DNA of 64,000 nt from Pyrus communis (taxonomy: Eukaryota; Streptophyta; Magnoliopsida; Rosales; Rosaceae): contig NC_084813.1 in the NCBI RefSeq assembly GCF_963583255.1, positions 21,570,002-21,634,001 of the forward strand. The letters run 5' to 3'. Below the pieces are notes generated by a model that did no database searches, was not told the origin of the DNA, and worked only from the letters and a program-made list of their open reading frames with translations. The position numbers were made by a program, and so were the translations under genes. The first letter of the stretch is position 1. Each line of letters starts with the position of its first letter. Below, piece by piece: positions 12,301 to 24,586 of this stretch.

Positions 12301-15248
12301 TCAGATTAAGACAATTCTGGTATATGTGTACAGTTCCTGCGATCTACCCCATGGATGAAGACATTCTAAGGGTTTGTCTTGTTAATCGGATTGAAAGGCT
12401 GGGACTGGCAGAGCATTTCATGGCGGAGATAACAAGTATGCTGGGACAACTTTACAGGTGATGACCTAATATTCATCATTAAGCAATATATGCACACTAT
12501 TGATCTTGTTGGTTAAATTTTTTGTTTGAAAAATTGATCTGGTTGGTTAAATTTTTATTATAAAAAAAAAAAAATAGAAGTTACATCAGCTGCAAAGAGC
12601 CAAAGAACAAGGAAAAGCATACCATGCCACTGCAACTATATAAAGATTCAATCGCGTTTCGATTGCTCAGACTACACGGTTATACAGTATCTCCTTGTAA
12701 GGATCAATTAATACTTAAATTCTGATATGTACATGCTTTCAAATGTATCTTTTTGTGATGACTTTGATATCTGGTTGTTGATAGCCTCGTTACGATGTTG
12801 TAGTCAGTTTATTTATTGATTTAGATACCAAAATTTGTTAATATTTGTAGGGAAGTTCTGCTGGTTCCTTCATGATGAAGATATAATGGTGTACATAGAA
12901 GAGCACCATGAAATTTTTCTGAGTGCCATGTATAATGTATACCGGGCAACTGATGTGACCTTTACAGGAGAAAGTCAGCTTGAGGATGTTAAAAAATTCT
13001 GTAAAAGAATACTAGAAAAGGATACATTAAAAGATTCTAAGAATTTGCACGACCAGGTATATGTTCAACCATTATAATTAATTATTTAATCGTCCCCTGA
13101 TTAATTTTGTTGCATATCTCCCTTGAGTAGATTAAGCATGAAATTAATATTCCATGGCTTGCTCGGTTGGATCATCTGGAGCACAGGAAGTTCATTGAGA
13201 TGAAAGAGCCTGTTGGTCCATGGATAGGAAAAGGCTTATCCTGCAGGTAATTAAATTAGTACTAATTAATCGAACAGATCAAGGCAGTTAAATCTCTGAT
13301 TAAGCAGTTTAATTTATTAATACCTCGCAGATTATCATGTCAAACCAATGTCATGCTACTACAACTTGCCATGGAGAATTACACACTACGGCAGTCCATG
13401 TTCAGAAATGAATTAAGGGAATTAGAAAGGTTCGTACTCGCTCTCTACACTTTCACTTACTTCCATTTTTTTAAATTTTAACCGGAATTAATTAACCATG
13501 AAAACCTTTTTCTTGTTCTTTTTCTGTCTTGGGTGAAAAATTAATCATGCAGGTGGTCAAAGGACATCGGTCTTGTTGACATGGGGTTTGCTCGACAGAA
13601 AACCGCATACTGTTATTTTGCCGTTGCTTCAACAACATCGCATTCTTCCCTGTCATATGTACGGCTCGCAGTTGTGAAAGCTGCAGTCCTTGTTACAGTT
13701 GCTGATGATTTTTTTGACAAGGAAGGTTCGATGAATGAATTGGAAGCTCTTGCCAATGCAGTCGCGAGGTACAATATATTAACACATGATTTTTGTGTGC
13801 GCCGGTTATATAAAATTTGTCATGCAATATATAAATTGTTACGTGTTGGATCTCACATACATGTTCTAAGATGGAAGTTATATATAATCCGTGCATGGAA
13901 ATTTAAAGTAACGCATGTTATTGTTTTTAGCTAGTTAAATGTGTACTCATACAGATGGCAGGAAAAAGAACTGGATGGACATGGAAAAGCTATATTCAAG
14001 GCTCTAAAAGATTTTGTTGAAGACATTTCTTGGCAATTCTTCAAACAAAATGGATATGATATAAAGAGTAATCTTCAGGATCTAGTAAGATTTTTGGTAA
14101 AATAATTTAGTTGACATAAATGTAAAAAAATAATAAAATGTGTTACTTATTCTTCTTTTGTACTCTTTGCCGAATGAATTTAGTGGCATCAAACATTTGT
14201 AAGCTGGTTAAAGGAAGCAGAATGGAGTAGAAATGGGCATCCCTTGTCAATTGTTGAGTACCTCCAAGTAGCCAAAAGCTCTATTGCTTCACAGACTATT
14301 CTTCTTACAGCTGCTCTTCTGCTTAATACGCCTCCAAAATCAGAGACCCTCAAATCCCCTCAAAGTCATCCACTTACAGATTCACTTATGCTTTTGACAC
14401 GGCTATTGAACGAAATTCAAAGCTATCAGGTATATGAGGAGAAATTTTTAATGTAACCGTCATACTGTCATATGATATTATTAATACATCTTTTATGGTG
14501 AACACTAGAATTATTATATTAGGGACCTAGGTTATATCACTAATAAAACATGGTTTGACAAAAATGAATAAATGCACATAAATAGACTAAAGATAACTTC
14601 ACATGGCGGTGGGATAGTCTCTCGGACGAGAAATTCATAATGACCACATTCTTGATTAGCACCATGTTAATTTAATATAATCTTAATCAATGGGGAAAAT
14701 TGAAATTAATGATTTCATTGCAGAAGGAGCAAGAGGAGGGGAAGCCAAACCTTGTTCTGCTACACATGAAGGGAAATCCCAAATTGGGGGCTGAAGAATC
14801 AATTGGGATTATACAGAAGATATTGGATGAAAAGAAGAAAGAGTTTCTAAAACAGGCTCTGGGGATTAAGGGCATCAACGGTGATGATATGCCAGAGGCA
14901 TGCAAAGAACTCCACCTCTCCTGCCTCAAAGCCTTTCAGATGTTTTTCAATTCTACAAATGTATATGACTCCCCAACAGAATTGCTTGCTGACATCAACA
15001 AAGCAATTTATGATCCCTTGAAAATGGATGCACAAGGAATATTAAAGAAGGATAAAACTAAAAGTTTGGCTAACTATGGAAAATCCCAGACTACTTGTGT
15101 AGTGAAAGTCCAGGGGAACTCAAGGAAAGAATTTGTGGCCAAACCTTACTTTGGATATGAGGTCTTGGCATTTCAGCTGAGAAAACCAACTATTTTTTCG
15201 ACATTCCGGAATTCCAAGGTTTGCATCTATTCCGGCTACTGGGGTTAA
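9380..15248 (+). CDS. Geranyllinalool synthase-like diterpene synthase (TPS-f), TPS-A
   Basis: Class I terpene synthase expected to ionise GGPP and add water to give (E,E)-geranyllinalool, precursor of the volatile TMTT. Twelve exons join in frame with GT-AG introns: 9380-9698, 9987-10185, 10637-10872, 12334-12457, 12578-12696, 12851-13056, 13131-13246, 13331-13429, 13553-13768, 13955-14084, 14184-14429, 14724-15248; 2535 bases, 844 residues. Motifs: SPYDIAW (residues 33-39), ADDFFD with the DDxxD core at 524-528, and a NSE/DTE-type motif NEIQSYQKE at 664-672 split by the last intron. There is no DxDD (class II) and no plastid-like leader. Family assignment rests on recalled similarity to Arabidopsis TPS04. 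Odd points against TPS-B: nine codons missing at the end of exon 6, Trp for Arg in the SPxKFCWF motif, and a +1 shift near 15190-15205 that gives an 18-residue novel tail. An in-frame ATG at 9350 could add ten residues. Intron 3 (1461 bases) is much longer than in TPS-B (515). Confidence 0.88.
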
Positions 15249-15952
15249 CACTCCTTTAGCTTCATGCACTCGTCGTATAAGTGCAGAAATAAATTATAAA
15301 TTATTCTGTTTGTAAAGTGATGAATAAAAAGATGACTGCGAAAGTGGCTAGTTAGTCATGTACTTGTTCAGAATAAATCTCATATTCTTCACTTTAATGT
15401 GCTTATAAATAAATTGGATTGCTTCCCAACCTTTATATTACCAATTAATTTTAATGTGGAGCTTATTATATTTGGCAATATACACGTTTGTGTTTGTGTT
15501 GATGTATAATACTTTTAAGGAAAACTAATGAAAATGACTTAAAAACTTCGAGTTTTAACTATAAGGACAAAATAAAAGATAAAATGAATAGTATCAGGAT
15601 TGACTTTTTAATGTAAAAATATGATTTTTCGTTAAAGTAAATATTACTGGAAGTTTTTCATTAAAATTTTCTAATTTTTATGAGTGGAATTGTACCTCTT
15701 GCAGCCCCAGTTAGATAGTACGAAACCCAACTAAAAAAAATAATGAACAGAGGAGTTTTGTCTGTTGAGAAATTGAGAAGGCAAGGTAAACGAAAGAGGA
15801 CATGTTAGAATTGCATTGCTTTGTCCACCTTTAAAAGCACAAGAAATTCTTTCAATATGGACTCGACTTTTCTCACTCGTTTGGTGGGTATCCAAAAATA
15901 TCAAATGACCAGTACCACTTCAGTGCCTAAAAATTAAACAATAAAATTAAAA
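15249..15952. other. 3' flank of TPS-A
   Basis: The first ~75 bases still match the coding end of TPS-B, because the frameshift in TPS-A moves its stop upstream. AATAAA-like signals are at about 15286 and 15322. The rest is A/T-rich, non-coding sequence; a segment near 15530-15680 resembles one inside the foldback at 5590-5710. Confidence 0.5.
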
Positions 15953-16967
15953 GGTTTTTTTTATATTCAAAATGGTTTCTGAGATTTGCATAACACATCA
16001 CTTTGATCACTGAAATTGAAAATCAATAGAAACGGTCCTTGAGATTGTCCATCATCTATTATTTTGGTCATTCTGCTAAAAACTTTGTTAAGTATCCTGA
16101 AACTCTTGGCCAAAAGTTTGGGCAATTTTCAAAGCTTTGTAATTCAATCGTTTCTTAACCAAATTCGACCCATAATATATCACAATGAAGATAGGAAAAT
16201 GTAGAACAAAATTATATAATTTGGAAGCCCAATGGTTACCGGAGATGGCCGTAAAATAGCTTGAAAGGTGACTAGTCCGCGGGAAAACTGAAAAACTCGC
16301 TGGAACCGGGTAAAGTTCAAACGTTCATAACTTATTCAATACTCAACAAAATCGAGTGATTCAAAAATGAAAAACATACTTCTCGACAAGAAGAAGAGAA
16401 TGGTATTTTATAGAAGGCTGACTCGCTGTGGTTTGGCCAGACAATGGCTCGAAAGTGGCTGTCTTGATAGTCCAGTTAGCCAGTTTCGAGCCGTTTTTAG
16501 GACAAACCACGACGAGTTAGCCTTCAAGAAAGTTACCATTTTCTTATTCTCAATGAGAAGTATGGTTTTTGTTTTTTAATCACTCAATTTCGTTGAGTAT
16601 TGAAGAAGTTATGAACGTTTAAAATTTACCCAATTTTTGGTGTGTTTTCCCGCGGACCAGTCAGTTTTCAGGCTATTTTCCGGCCATCTTCGGCAATCAT
16701 TGGAAGGTATAATCTTGTTCTACACTTTCCTATCTTCATTTTGATATATTATGGGTCGAATTTGGTTAAGAAACGATTGAGTTACGAAGCTTTGAAAATT
16801 GCCCAAACTTCTGGCCAAGAGCTCAGGGATACTTAACAGAGTTTTTAACAGAAAGACCAAAATAATGGATGGTGGACAATCTCAGGGACCATTTCTATTG
16901 ATTTTCAATCTCATGGACCAAAGTGATGTGTTATACAAATCTCAAGGACCATTTTGGCTTAAAAGCC
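15953..16967. mobile_element. Giant-hairpin foldback element with 9-base target duplication
   Basis: Arms 15953-16460 and 16478-16967 are inverted copies along nearly their whole length (about 500 bases each), leaving a loop of only ~17 bases at 16461-16477. Matching landmarks: CGAAAGTGGCT next to the loop and AGCCAGTTTCG opposite it; TCCGCGGGAAAAC and GTTTTCCCGCGGA; ATAACACATCACTTTG and its inverse near the ends. AAATTAAAA flanks it exactly on both sides (15944-15952 and 16968-16976), the 9-base duplication typical of Mutator-like elements. It has no transposase, so it is non-autonomous. It is missing from the matching place downstream of TPS-B. Confidence 0.85.
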
Positions 16968-17124
16968 AAATTAAAATGCACAAGAATAATATTTTAAGAA
17001 ATAAAGTTATTTAAGTTGGTGTCTCAAATTTGAGGGTCACTAATATCAGTGGCATCCAACTAAAAAGACCCAAAAAATGCTAAGAGTGCTTGCGTTATGA
17101 CTGTAGTCACCAATTGCAAGTAGT

Positions 17125-17645
17125 GTGCCAACATTAGTGTCATATAGCAATAATTCTCGTAGTATCATTCTCCTAACCAAAGCGCGCGCAACTACTTCCG
17201 CCAAGGTTTGCAAGCCGCCACGCACAATTATTCTTCCAATGTTTGTGCGTCAAATAGTTGATCATCAAATGGAAAGTACATACATTGCCAAACTAAGCGT
17301 AGGCACATTCAAGAAGTCATCACCCATATCTTACTTTCTTCTCATGGACACGGCAAGCGACCTTACATGGATCCAATGCCAAGGATGCAATGATCCAGGA
17401 CACCGTTGCTTTGTTTAATAATTCACAATCCTCTTCTTATCAGAGAATTGCTTGTGGAGTTGTGGTAGCCACCCCCTTTGCCGTCGTGAAATATGCTAGG
17501 GAAACTTTTGCTCATACCATGAAGAGTATGGTAGTGGTGGCAGTTCAGAAGCTGAGCTTCCATTAGAAACCTTTCACTTTTGATTCAAACTCAAGGTTCC
17601 AAAAAGAGAAGATTCCAAACATTGTTTTTGGGTGTGAGACGCAGA
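17125..17645 (+). pseudogene. Nepenthesin-type aspartic protease fragment, copy A
   Basis: 17125-17418 encodes YIAKLSVGTF followed by ISYFLLMDTASDLTWIQC, the first active-site region of plant A1 proteases (usual form DTGSDLTWxQC). The catalytic DTG reads DTA. After the stop at 17418, frames shift, but SSSYQRIACG, a Tyr/Gly-rich stretch, LETFTFDS and IPNIVFGC can be followed to about 17640. Similarity then ends where GAC-rich repetitive DNA begins. The N-terminal leader and the second lobe are missing. It pairs with the 46402-46742 fragment. Confidence 0.75.
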
Positions 17646-19079
17646 TAGGACGAAACAGAACGAGATGAGACGGGACAGGACGGAACAGAGGTTCCGTGTT
17701 ATGTTTGGTAAGCATAGGACAGAACGGGACGGTTGTTCCATTCTGGGTTTTGTACATGTTGGACGGAACGGAACCAAAAGATTAAATGACTAACTTACCC
17801 ATGAACAGTTTGTTGTTTGGTACAATGTTTATACGTGAGAAGGGATGGGACAAGGGTTTTTTTTTTTTTTTTTTTTTTTGAACTTGTTCATATTTTGAAC
17901 AGATATATGCTTATCTATGATATATTTTGATATATTTTTTACACTAGCACATGGCTGAAGATATGTTATGCCATGAATTCTATCTTTTATAACAATACAA
18001 TGCTTAGCTTTAATATGGTTGAAGCTTATGGGATCAATGATGTGAAGAGGCAACATTTAAACAATATGATAGTATAAGTATAAAATTATGAGTCGCTATT
18101 TTCCGGAAGTACGCTTTCCATACATGTCTACATCTCAGTAGTCTTCAAACAATAAAAAACAATTACAACAATTATTTCAGCAAAATGTCATCAAACTGTC
18201 ATTAAACAATGAATTGGTAAAGTACCAGAATAAGAATGGAAACATATCTATCAAAGGTTATTCGCATTAACTTATGCCATTATCCATTATGATTGTTATA
18301 AAACAAAAACTAAATCCAACAGATGTTAATTATACATCAGTAAGATCTAAACCAATAATTATGTTGCAATTTTAGCTAACAAATGTCCCACTTAATCAAC
18401 AAACATTTGAAATTAAACCCCATGGTGTGATCATTCTTGGTATGATCCTGTTGCATTTCTATGTCAAACCCTGAACTCGAAATCTCGAAAACTCGAGATC
18501 AAGCAAAAATAAAAAGAACCCAGATTCTCAAATCCCACAAGGACTCAGTCACATTTTCGCCCCCTTCCCCTGATCATTATCACAAGCCCACAATCCCACC
18601 TTATTCTCAATCCCAACTTCACCCAACATAGAACCCACAAGACCAAATCTCTCATGCACTCCAATTCTGATTGCAATCCTCCCAAAACCTCACTCACTGA
18701 ACAACAATACCAACAAGGCAACCATATACAAGTACGTACAGAAGGTAAAAGCAATGCAATTCACCACCTTGTAATCATCATGCTCCCTGTAAAATTATAA
18801 GGGGGAATTCCGATACAAGAATCAGCATGCTAACTCGTAGACATGACAGTTATCAAATTCAGTTATCTGCACAAATATATAGATAACAGATATATTAACA
18901 TATATCACAAGCTTCACTGTTATCCAAATTATATGTACACCAAGCAATCCCTCATTGGTATATATATAATACAAAGTGAATTCCAATTCCATGTTGTCAT
19001 TTTTACTCTAGCCCTTCTTTGGCCAAATTCTCCAATTCCAATTCCAATTCCATGTATATATCATACAAAGTAAATAAAC

Positions 19080-19300
19080 AGTATCTTTGATAAGCCACAG
19101 GTTTTCAACCACAGAAAGACCAGTCTATACCACTCATTTTTCTTCCTTCTTTCTCCTTATTTTCTTCAATTTTTCATTTTCTCTACCCCTCCTAACAGAC
19201 CCAAAAAATCCATAACCATGGCTGCCACTCTCTCTTCCCTCACATTGGGCACTCCCTGATATTCCGCCATGCTCGCCGCCTCATCTCTCCAATGTTTTAA
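19080..19300 (+). other. Possible captured first exon of a plastid-targeted gene
   Basis: A pyrimidine-rich leader (19120-19200) is followed by ATAACCATGGCTGCC at about 19214, a strong plant start context, encoding MAATLSSLTLGTP and then a stop. Ala/Ser/Thr/Leu content fits the beginning of a chloroplast transit peptide. Nothing coding continues, so it may be an exon fragment carried by the surrounding element. The parent gene is not recognised. Confidence 0.25.
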
Positions 19301-19761
19301 ACTCACAAACTAATTGAACAAAATTAAACTAGAGCCCATGTGTAGGATAGTAAATTCATATCATCTAAGCACCATCAAATATCAGTAAGAAATTAAGAAA
19401 TCTCAAATTAGAATTACAGTAGCATCCGAATATCATCAGTGGGGTCTAACATTTGTTTACTCCATTCTTCACTTCTAATTCATAAATCTCAAATTGGCAT
19501 GTTAAATCTATGCACTCCCACTCTCAGTTGCACAAATCTTAACAAAACCCAGTAATTAACATAACCCAATAATTAACAAATCAGCAACAAAAGATAAAAA
19601 AGAAAACCCTAATTAATTAAAACCCAGAAAACTTTCAATCAAAACGCAAAACAATGAAACAAAAACTGGGATTCATCAAGCTATCAATCGCATACCTGGG
19701 TCAATATGCAGCATGACAGTAGTGGCTTCGTGCTGCTGCGTGCTGGCTGGGTGCAGTCGAC

Positions 19762-20048
19762 TGTTATGAACTATAAACAATGTGATTTTCTTAATCATAT
19801 TTTTAATAAGTGAATTAGTATTAAGCATGTGATTAGTTACATGTTTTGTTGTTTTGTGCTGAGATGGCCAGATGCCTTAGTTGTATGGCTGTATATGGCC
19901 AAATGGTTGTAGTGGAAAGAGAACAATTATTTGAATAAAAGAAATATTATTCTAAAAAATAAGAGCGCATCTCCCTTCTTCTCTATCACTCCCATATTCC
20001 ATTGTTATACCTTGCTGCAACAGGTCAAGGTTGAATTAGGTCCTAACA
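19762..20048 (+). repeat. 5' LTR of the chromovirus
   Basis: It is 287 bases, bounded by TG and CA, and aligns along its full length with 24587-24878. Visible differences include substitutions and a missing 6-base segment near ACATGTTTTG compared with ACATTTGGTTATG, so the element is not very young. Confidence 0.92.
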
Positions 20049-20165
20049 TTGGTATTGGCCATTGCCGGTCCTGTTTTCCCTTCCGGGCATGCCCAGACAC
20101 ACCACCACCACTTGTTTTACGACCATGGATGAGCAAATGACTGTCTTGAAACTTCTTTTGCTTCC

Positions 20166-21071
20166 TTGCAGTCTTCATTCTCAAATACTTTAGACACCAA
20201 GCTTGAGGTCTGCTTTGAGCAGTTTCGCCGTGAACTCTTTTATGGTGGAAGGAATGGTGGTGAACCTTCTGATACTGAACGTCGCCCACCTCCGATCATG
20301 GAGAACATCCCAGATCCTCGTGAAGGGGAGCTCATTTGCACTCCACAACGCAAGATCTATGATGGTGCACACCAACAACGGCTCAACTTGCAACATCGTA
20401 TCGAATTTCCCCAATTCACCAATGTCGATGATTCGATTGCCTAGATTTACAATGCCAAGCAATTTTTCACTTATTATAGCATTGCAGAGCATCAAAAAGT
20501 GGTTACAGTCTCTTTTCATTTGGAGGGCGAGGCGTTGCAATGGTTCCGGTGGATGGATTGTTTGGTCACTACACCTCTCTGGGATGATTTCACCACTGCA
20601 TTTTGCCGTGAATTCGGACCTTCTGAATTCGAAAATTACACTGAATCTCTCTTCAAGCTTTGTCAAACAGGTACTCTCAAGGATTATATTGCTGAGTTTC
20701 ATAGGCTTGCTAATATAACTTCTGATGTTGGTCCGATTCTCTTTAAGAGTTGTTTCCTAGGGTCCCTAGGGGGTTTAAAGAAAGCATTGAGGTTTGATGT
20801 GAAATTGTTACGTTCGGCTACTGTTCATGAGGCTATTTCTATAGCTATTCAATTGGATACTAAGTATGCTGGACTTAAATCTGGTTACCAAAAACCTTTC
20901 CCTCAGTACAAACCCACACCGCAATCCCCTAATCCCCCCATTGTTGCCAATCCTAGGCTCCCCAACTTACCACTTAAGAAACTTTCCCCTGAAGAAATTC
21001 AAAGAAAGAGAGAGAGGGGTGACTATTTGTTCTGTTATGAAAAGTGGGTTTGTGGGCACAAGTGTAGCTAG
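20166..21071 (+). pseudogene. Gypsy gag (one in-frame stop)
   Basis: One frame covers 20166-21071, interrupted only by TAG at 20442-20444. Recognisable gag features are HLEGEALQWFRWM, the segment around LKDYIAEFHRLAN, and a C-terminal LSPEEIQRKRERGDYLFCYE leading to CGHKC, a zinc knuckle whose first Cys positions are disturbed. The two halves are easily mistaken for separate genes. Confidence 0.82.
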
Positions 21072-21239
21072 AATCAATTGTTAATGATTAATTTCCTAGG
21101 AGAAGATAAGGAAGTATTTAAACCACTTGATGATGTATTGGCTGCGATCCAAAATATAGAACTTAGTGAATGTGCTTATTTTGGGACTCTATCCAAACAA
21201 ACGCCTCAAACTATGAAAGTGGTAACATGCATTGACCGT

Positions 21240-24200
21240 CACACAATGAAAATCTTACTTAAATTATGGTAGTTCTCATAGTTTTGTGGATTCAAGAATG
21301 GTGAAACAAATGGGTTGGAAATTGAAGAGCATAAAACCTTTTGAAGTTGTGGTGGCTAATAGAGGAAAAGTGAAGAGTTGGGGCTGTTATAAGGAGGCCC
21401 CCATATCTATAGGGGGTTATACATGTACTCATACCCATTTTTCTCTCCCACTTGGTGGCTGTGATGTTGTTTTAGGTGTGGATTGGTTATCTACCATTAA
21501 CCTTATACTTTGGGACTGCCTGCTTTTAACTATTGAATTTACAGTGAATGACCAACACTATAAACTCCTCTTTAGTAACTCTTAACCATTACCTGCTTTA
21601 TAAGCAATATCTCTAAGCAATGTGGAAAAAGAGTTTTTGAATTCGACTTTGGGGTTGGTGCTCTATTTAATGGAGGATTATAAAATGAAGGCTTCTGAGT
21701 TAACTACATCTCATCTGCAAGACTTGCAACAATTGTTACAAGATTTTGACCCTTTATTTTGAATTCCCACTTCTTTACCACTTTCCTGAATGCATTACCA
21801 CATTATTCCTCTCCTACTAGGCACTAAGCCACCCAACATTAGAGCTTACCATTATGGTCCTCTCCAGAAGTCTGAAATAGAAAAGGCAGTGATTGAGTTG
21901 CTACAAGGAGGTTTTATCCGTCCAAGTCGAAGCCTTTTTGCTTGCCCAATATTACTGGTGTTGAAGAAGGAAGGAGCTTGGAGGCTTTGCATTGACTGAC
22001 TATAGAGAATTAAACTCTGTTATCATAAAAAACAAATACCCTATCCCATTGATAGATGACTTGCTTGATGAATTGTATAGGGCTTAGTTCTTTACCAAGC
22101 TTGATTTGCGATCGGGTTACCACCAGATTCGAATATGTGAAGAAGATATCGAGAAGACTACCTTCCGTACTCATGAGGGACACTATGAGTTCCTAGTGAT
22201 GCTGTTTGGGCTCACAAATGCACCTGCAACATTTCAAAATTTAATGAATGATGTATTCAGGCCTTACTGAAGAAAATTTGTGCTTGTGTTATTTGACGAT
22301 ATTCTCATTTGTAGCAAGTCATGGAAGGATCACATTTCACATTTAAGAACAACATTTCAGGTACCCACAGATCATAAGCTTTTGTGAATAAGCAAAAATG
22401 CTCTTTTGGCCAGTCCAAAGTTGAATATTTGGGGCATTTGGTTTCTAGAGAGGGGGTAGCCGTTGATCCCTCTAAACTTCAAGCAATATTTGATTGACCT
22501 ATACCTGTAAATGTAAAAGGATTAAGAGGGTTTATAGGCCTAACTGGCTACTATAGAAAATTCATTCCAGGCTATGGCAAAAATTGCCAACCCCTTTATG
22601 AGTTGACAAAAAAAGATGGGTTTCATTGGAATTCTAGTGCTCATGGGGCTTTTCTCACACTCAGGCAAGTTATGGTCTCTCTTCAAGTACTTGCATTGCC
22701 TGATTTTTCAGTACCCTTTGTGATGCATCTGGGAATGGCATAGGGGCAGTGCTACAACAAACGGGAAAACCCATTGCTTTTTCTAGTCAAGCACTAGGTC
22801 CTAAGAACCAAGCACTCTCAACTTATGAGAGAGAACTGATAGCAATAGTGCATGTTGTCAAGCAATGGCAACATTATTTGCAAGGGAGTCATGTTGTCAT
22901 TAAAACAGACCAACATAGTTTGAGATATTTCCTCAGTAATAGAGCACATACTCATTTCCAACAAAAGTGGGTATCTAAGTTGCTTGGATTCGATTATGAG
23001 ATCCAATATAACAGTGGTTCTGAAAATATGGTTGCAGGGCAGTTGTTTCCTCTCACACTCAAGAAGATACCAATGCCCAATATGGGGAGGTTGTTACTTG
23101 TCAGGCTATTTCATATCCTTATATAGGGTGGCTTGATGATTTAAGATGGTTCAATGAGAATGATGAATGGATCATCCAAAAAGTGCAAGATTTAGCTAAG
23201 GACACAACAACTACCTCTCACTACCATGTTGATAATGGGCTGCTCAAGTATAAATCTAGAATAGTGCTCAATCCCACTTCAAATTGGAGAGATAAGGTTC
23301 TCACTAAGCACCATTCCACACCCACTTCAGGGCACGTGGGGGTTCTTAAGACATATCAGAGGGTTAAATGTGGGTTTTATTGGCCAGGCATGAAAAATGA
23401 TGTGAAGAAATTTGTTTCTGAGTGCACAGTTTGCCAACAACATAAATATGAAACCACTGATCCTCTAGAGTTGTTGCAACCGCTACCTATTCCTCAAGGT
23501 ATTTGGGGAGACATTAGCATGGATTTCATTGGGGGTCTCCCTCTGTGCTCTGGAAAATATGTGATCATGGTGATTGTAGACAGGTTATCGAAGTATGCTC
23601 ACTTTGTGGCCCTAGCACACCCCTACACTGCTTCCATTGTGGTTTATGCATTTGTGAACCATGTTTTCAAACTACATGGCCTGCCTGCATCCATTGTTAA
23701 TGATAAAGACCCAAATTTTTTGAGCTCTTTTTGGAAGGAGTTCTTTAAACTCCAAGGTCCAACCCTTTGCCTAAGCTCAGGTTACCACCCTTAAACCGAT
23801 GGCCAAATGAAGGTTCTCAATAGGTACTTATTTGAGATTTTTTACCAGTGCACAACCTAAGAAGTGGTTATATTGGCTACTGTGGGTTGAGTGGAGCTAC
23901 AACACTTCCTATTATACTTTTGCACAATTTACTCCATTTGAACTGGTTTATGGATACCCCCTCCTCACATGGCAGCTTATGAGAGTGACACAGCAAAAGT
24001 GGAAACGGTGGAGCAAAGTTTCATAGCACATGATAGACTTCTATCTCTACTTAAAACAAACTTGGAAAAAGCTAGGAACAGAATGGAGGTGCAATTCGAC
24101 AGGCTCATAATTGAAAGAGAGTTTGTTGAGCGACAATTAGTTTATCTCAAGCTTATACCTTATCAGTTGCATTCCTTAGCTTCTCACTCTTATCACAAAC

Positions 24201-24570
24201 TTCAGCCTCGATTCTATGGTCCTTTTGAAGTTTTAGAGAATATAGGCTCAATAGCTTACAAGTTAAAACTTCCAGAGCTCTGCAAGTTACATCCAGTTTT
24301 CCATGTTAGCTGTCTTAAGCAACATTTGGGTCCTAACATTATGCGTACCACTACATTGCCTTATGTCCATGATGATGGTCTGAAATAACAACTGCCTATG
24401 GCAGTCTTGCAAATATGGATGTACAAAAAAGGAAATGCAGCTGGAGTTCAACTTCTTATGCAGTGGGAAGGAGGTACCCGTGAAGATGCAACCTAGGAAG
24501 ATTTCAATGCATTCACTGCTAGCTATCCGGAGTTCCAATTTTGATGCCAACCTTGTGGACAAGGTTTCTT
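21240..24570 (+). pseudogene. Gypsy pol with chromodomain, many stops
   Basis: Protease-like region at 21270-21585 (VVLGVDWLSTI). Reverse transcriptase from 21790 to about 22560 in broken frames, with the YxDD box changed to LFDDIL near 22295. RNase H at 22749-23060 (QALSTYERELIAIVHVVKQW). Integrase zinc finger and core at 23290-23790 (HVGVLKTYQRV, CTVCQQHK, SMDFIGGLP). Integrase C-terminus with [13 protein letters not shown] and [10 protein letters not shown] at about 24190-24330. Chromodomain-like tail, LLMQWEGGTREDAT, near 24450-24490. Each domain is interrupted by stops or shifts. Confidence 0.88.
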
Positions 24571-24586
24571 TTGAAGGGGAGGGAAA

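Noticed and set aside
9380..15248. Assignment as ent-kaurene synthase or copalyl diphosphate synthase
   Set aside because: SPYDIAW and DDFFD are shared by several diterpene synthases, but there is no DxDD and no plastid leader, and the KEQEEGKPN region and overall layout fit TPS-f better.
20190..20702. 170-residue minus-strand gene
   Set aside because: It overlaps Gypsy gag on the other strand and is a shadow frame.
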